A stretch of 8,452 bases of DNA from an uncultured Methylobacillus sp. (GTDB lineage: Bacteria > Pseudomonadota > Gammaproteobacteria > Burkholderiales > Methylophilaceae). The notes beneath the pieces were generated by a model. It did not search any database. It saw nothing but the letters and a program-made list of their open reading frames with translations, and was not told the origin of the DNA. The stretch spans positions 1 through 8,452 of the forward strand of contig CAMLDO010000057.1 of the NCBI GenBank assembly GCA_946478865.1, in the 5' to 3' direction. A program made the translations under genes and the position numbers. Below are positions 6,978-8,452 of this stretch, in pieces; position 1 is the stretch's first letter, and every line of letters starts with the position of its first letter.

Positions 6978-7108
6978 TATTCGCAGCAACCCCCGGTTGA
7001 GCTCTATTCATGGGTTTGACACTACTGTTGATGGGGTTGTGTAACGCCCATCTTTTGCATTTGACAGAATTTTCACTGATTGCATTCCAACAAATACATA
7101 TGCTGGGC

Positions 7109-7114
7109 TAAAAT
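7109..7114 (+). promoter_or_regulatory. Candidate -10 element for the beta-RFAP synthase transcript
   Basis: TAAAAT lies 36 nt before the ATG at 7150, in an AT-rich stretch. The -35 position 18 bp upstream (TTCCAA, 7085-7090) is poor, so the site may need an activator. A perfect TTGACA is present at 7061-7066, but the hexamers 16-18 bp downstream of it do not resemble TATAAT. The rightward promoter is therefore uncertain and looks weaker than the leftward one. Confidence 0.35.
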
Positions 7115-7149
7115 GACGCGCTTTAATTCTCTTGTTTGAATTGGTCAGC

Positions 7150-8160
7150 ATGCCCGGCAGCAAAACTCCGTATCGAGTCAGTGTGACGGCAATGGCGCGC
7201 TTGCACATGGGGTTTCTCGATCTGCATGGGGGGCTGCAACGCCGTTTCGGCAGCATCGGGCTGACGCTGGCGGAGCCGACAACTCAATTGACCGTCGCTC
7301 GGGCTGCCGATTCCAGGGCGGCGGGAACGGGAAACACGAGAGCTGCAGAATACGCGCGCCATTTTATGGAGCATGTGGGACTCAAGGGCTCGGTGGCTAT
7401 CGAACTGGGCGGCATGATCCCCGAACATGCCGGGCTCGGGTCCGGTACCCAGATGGCTTTGGCAGTGGGCTGGGCTGTGGCTAGGTTGCACGGACTGGAG
7501 ATGACCGTGCGTGAGGTCGCCGCAGTGGTGGAGCGCGGTGCGCGATCCGGCATCGGAATCGGTGCGTTCGAGCAGGGCGGTTTGCTGGTAGACGGCGGAC
7601 GTGGATCTGGCACGGTGGTTCCTCCGATCCTGGCTCGACTTGAATTTCCGGAGGATTGGCGCATATTGCTGATTTTCGACAATTCGGGCGTGGGCGTACA
7701 CGGAACGCAGGAGGTTGAAGCCTTCCGTACGCTGCCGGAGTTTCCCGCGGAAACAGCAGCAGAGTTATGTCGCCGTGTATTGATGCAGGCGCTGCCGGCA
7801 GTGGCCGAGCAAGATCTGAAGGCATTCGGGGCGGCAATTTATGAAATCCAGTGCCGCATCGGCGATTATTTCGCTTCCGCCCAAGGTGGTGAGCGATTCA
7901 CGAGCGCAGCGGTAGGCAGCATACTCGAATGGCTGCGCGAGCAAGGGATCGGTTGCGTAGGACAAAGCTCCTGGGGGCCGACTGGATTTGCGATATTTGA
8001 AAACGAACTCGAAGCGCAGGCAATGGCGGCTGCGTTGAAGGCAAAATGCGCGGACATGGGCCACATCAGTTTCATGGTCTGCAAGGCGCGCAATCAAGGG
8101 TGTGAAATGCGGGTGATGTACGAGGGTGACCTCGCTGACAAGGCCTGCGCAGTAAATTAA
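7150..8160 (+). CDS. mptG: Beta-ribofuranosylaminobenzene 5'-phosphate (beta-RFAP) synthase, methanopterin biosynthesis
   Basis: From the ATG at 7150 this is a 336-residue GHMP-kinase-superfamily protein. It condenses a benzoate precursor (4-hydroxy- or 4-aminobenzoate) with phosphoribosyl pyrophosphate, the committed step to tetrahydromethanopterin. Visible family marks are the N-terminal ARLHMGFLDLHGGLQRRFGS (16-35), the GHMP phosphate loop PEHAGLGSGTQMALAV (91-106), RSGIGIGAFEQGG (132-144), DNSGVGVHGTQE near 177-188, and the late GQSSWGPTGFA (271-281). No transmembrane segment or signal peptide is visible. An in-frame TTG at 7132 would add six residues; neither start has a clear ribosome site, and ATG is preferred. 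The gene is divergent from fhcB and is followed after 30 bp by mtdB, linking cofactor synthesis with a cofactor-using enzyme. The methylotroph literature has also called such genes orf4. Confidence 0.93.
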   Translation: MPGSKTPYRVSVTAMARLHMGFLDLHGGLQRRFGSIGLTLAEPTTQLTVARAADSRAAGTGNTRAAEYARHFMEHVGLKGSVAIELGGMIPEHAGLGSGTQMALAVGWAVARLHGLEMTVREVAAVVERGARSGIGIGAFEQGGLLVDGGRGSGTVVPPILARLEFPEDWRILLIFDNSGVGVHGTQEVEAFRTLPEFPAETAAELCRRVLMQALPAVAEQDLKAFGAAIYEIQCRIGDYFASAQGGERFTSAAVGSILEWLREQGIGCVGQSSWGPTGFAIFENELEAQAMAAALKAKCADMGHISFMVCKARNQGCEMRVMYEGDLADKACAVN

Positions 8161-8176
8161 GACTCATACAATTTTT

Positions 8177-8181
8177 AAGGG
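8177..8181 (+). promoter_or_regulatory. Ribosome binding site of mtdB
   Basis: AAGGG sits 9 nt before the ATG at 8191 in the 30-bp mptG-mtdB gap. No promoter or terminator is visible in this gap, so mtdB is probably co-transcribed with mptG, while its own good site could raise its translation above that of the biosynthetic gene. Confidence 0.6.
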
Positions 8182-8190
8182 TACAACTAA

Positions 8191-8452
8191 ATGGAAAAGC
8201 CATACGTTCTTCATTTCATTACGCCAGCCAAAAATGCGAGCCCGTTCGACGTTAACATGGCCTATGACGCCGGCTACGACGCTATCGCTCCGTATACCAA
8301 TGTTCAACTGAGCGAAGTTACCGGTCTGGTGCAGGACGCGATTTTCTCGCGCGGCCCTCGTGGCGTGTGGCGTACGGGCATGCTGATCGGCGGTCGCGAT
8401 ATCGATCTGGCAATGGATATGCTGGAAACCGCGAAGAAGTCCATGGTTCCGC
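8191..8452 (+). CDS. mtdB: NAD(P)-dependent methylene-tetrahydromethanopterin dehydrogenase, N-terminal part
   Basis: This gene runs off the right edge; 87 complete codons are visible. The N-terminus MEKPYVLHFITPAKNASPFD, followed by VNMAYDAGYDAIAPYTNVQL, VQDAIFSRGPRG and a GMLIGGRDIDLAMDML segment, has the character of MtdB (FDVNMAYDAG, QDAIFSRGP) more than of MtdA. MtdB oxidises methylene-H4MPT to methenyl-H4MPT with NAD+ or NADP+ in the cytoplasm. The visible part is the N-terminal substrate domain; the Rossmann NAD(P) domain is outside the window, so coenzyme preference cannot be judged. The start is supported by AAGGG 9 nt upstream. It follows mptG by 30 bp. Confidence 0.9.
   Translation, partial: MEKPYVLHFITPAKNASPFDVNMAYDAGYDAIAPYTNVQLSEVTGLVQDAIFSRGPRGVWRTGMLIGGRDIDLAMDMLETAKKSMVP

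Larger units (their letters stand above)
6852..6998. repeat. Pair of imperfect 16-bp direct repeats flanking the fhc promoter
   Basis: GCAGCAACACCGGGTT (6852-6867) and GCAGCAACCCCCGGTT (6983-6998) agree at 14 of 16 positions and point the same way, 131 bp apart. The right copy ends 6 bp before the TTGACG box of the leftward promoter, a usual place for an activator site, and the left copy lies in the fhcB leader. A related 9-mer, GGGGTTGTG, is at 6884-6892 and 7033-7041. Being repeats is directly visible; a regulatory role is inference. Confidence 0.45.
6776..7149. promoter_or_regulatory. Divergent intergenic control region between fhcB and the beta-RFAP synthase gene
   Basis: This 374-bp gene-free stretch separates the fhc-fdh operon from the mptG-mtdB genes. 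Its right half is AT-rich and its left half (about 6845-6900) is GC-rich. It holds a strong leftward promoter, a weaker rightward promoter candidate, a roughly 167-nt untranslated leader for fhcB, and several short repeats: GCAACCAAAA twice, an imperfect 16-mer twice, GGGGTTGTG twice, and the palindrome TGCATGCA at 6909-6916. I see no convincing ORF, tRNA or known riboswitch. Its position suggests coordinated control of both units, but no specific regulator can be named. Confidence 0.75.

Noticed and set aside
7061..7066. A perfect TTGACA box facing mptG
   Set aside because: No TATAAT-like hexamer lies 16-18 bp downstream, so it is not called a promoter alone; TAAAAT at 7109 is the better -10 candidate.
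7008..7256. A short minus-strand frame crossing the intergenic region and the start of mptG
   Set aside because: It overlaps the conserved N-terminus of beta-RFAP synthase and the control region, and has low-complexity, arginine-rich composition without a recognisable motif.

Overview
The window is part of a methylotrophy locus from a bacterium, most likely a proteobacterium. It looks moderately GC-rich by eye (not counted). It encodes the tetrahydromethanopterin (H4MPT)-linked C1 oxidation pathway in its bacterial form: the formyltransferase/hydrolase complex Fhc, the pterin-biosynthesis enzyme beta-RFAP synthase, and an MtdB-type methylene-H4MPT dehydrogenase. The Fhc subunits have the bacterial rather than archaeal character: FhcB lacks the metal-ligand cysteine of the archaeal enzyme, and the genes are ordered fhcB-fhcA-fhcD-fhcC. 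Genus and class cannot be fixed from this sequence. No mobile elements, tRNA or rRNA genes, or CRISPR arrays were seen.

Layout. The left 6.8 kb is one minus-strand run of six genes, read right to left: fhcB (6775-5480), fhcA (5461-3785), fhcD (3753-2857), fhcC (2860-2054), fdh1B (2023-338) and fdh1A (325 to beyond the left edge). Gaps are 31 bp or less, fhcD and fhcC overlap by 4 bp, and I see no terminator between them, so this looks like one transcription unit. A 374-bp divergent intergenic region (6776-7149) follows. It carries a very good sigma70-like promoter facing left (TTGACG, 17 bp, GATAAT), an approximately 167-nt leader and short repeats. To the right, on the plus strand, are the beta-RFAP synthase gene (7150-8160) and, 30 bp later, the first 87 codons of mtdB (8191 to the right edge).

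How the genes work together. Formaldehyde bound to H4MPT is oxidised to methenyl-H4MPT by MtdB, and then, by a cyclohydrolase not in this window, converted to formyl-H4MPT. FhcD moves the formyl group to methanofuran/methofuran, FhcA hydrolyses it to formate, and FhcB and FhcC are structural partners. The two FDH1-type formate dehydrogenase genes directly downstream would oxidise that formate to CO2 with reduction of NAD+. The minus-strand operon therefore encodes a continuous formyl-H4MPT to formate to CO2 plus NADH module, and the divergent genes supply the cofactor and an earlier oxidation step.

The enzymes belong to described families, and I do not see a wholly new system. The points most worth a second look are the direct Fhc-FDH linkage, the retained iron-sulfur-type cysteines in an FhcB that has lost its metal-ligand cysteine, and the repeat-rich divergent control region with a long leader.
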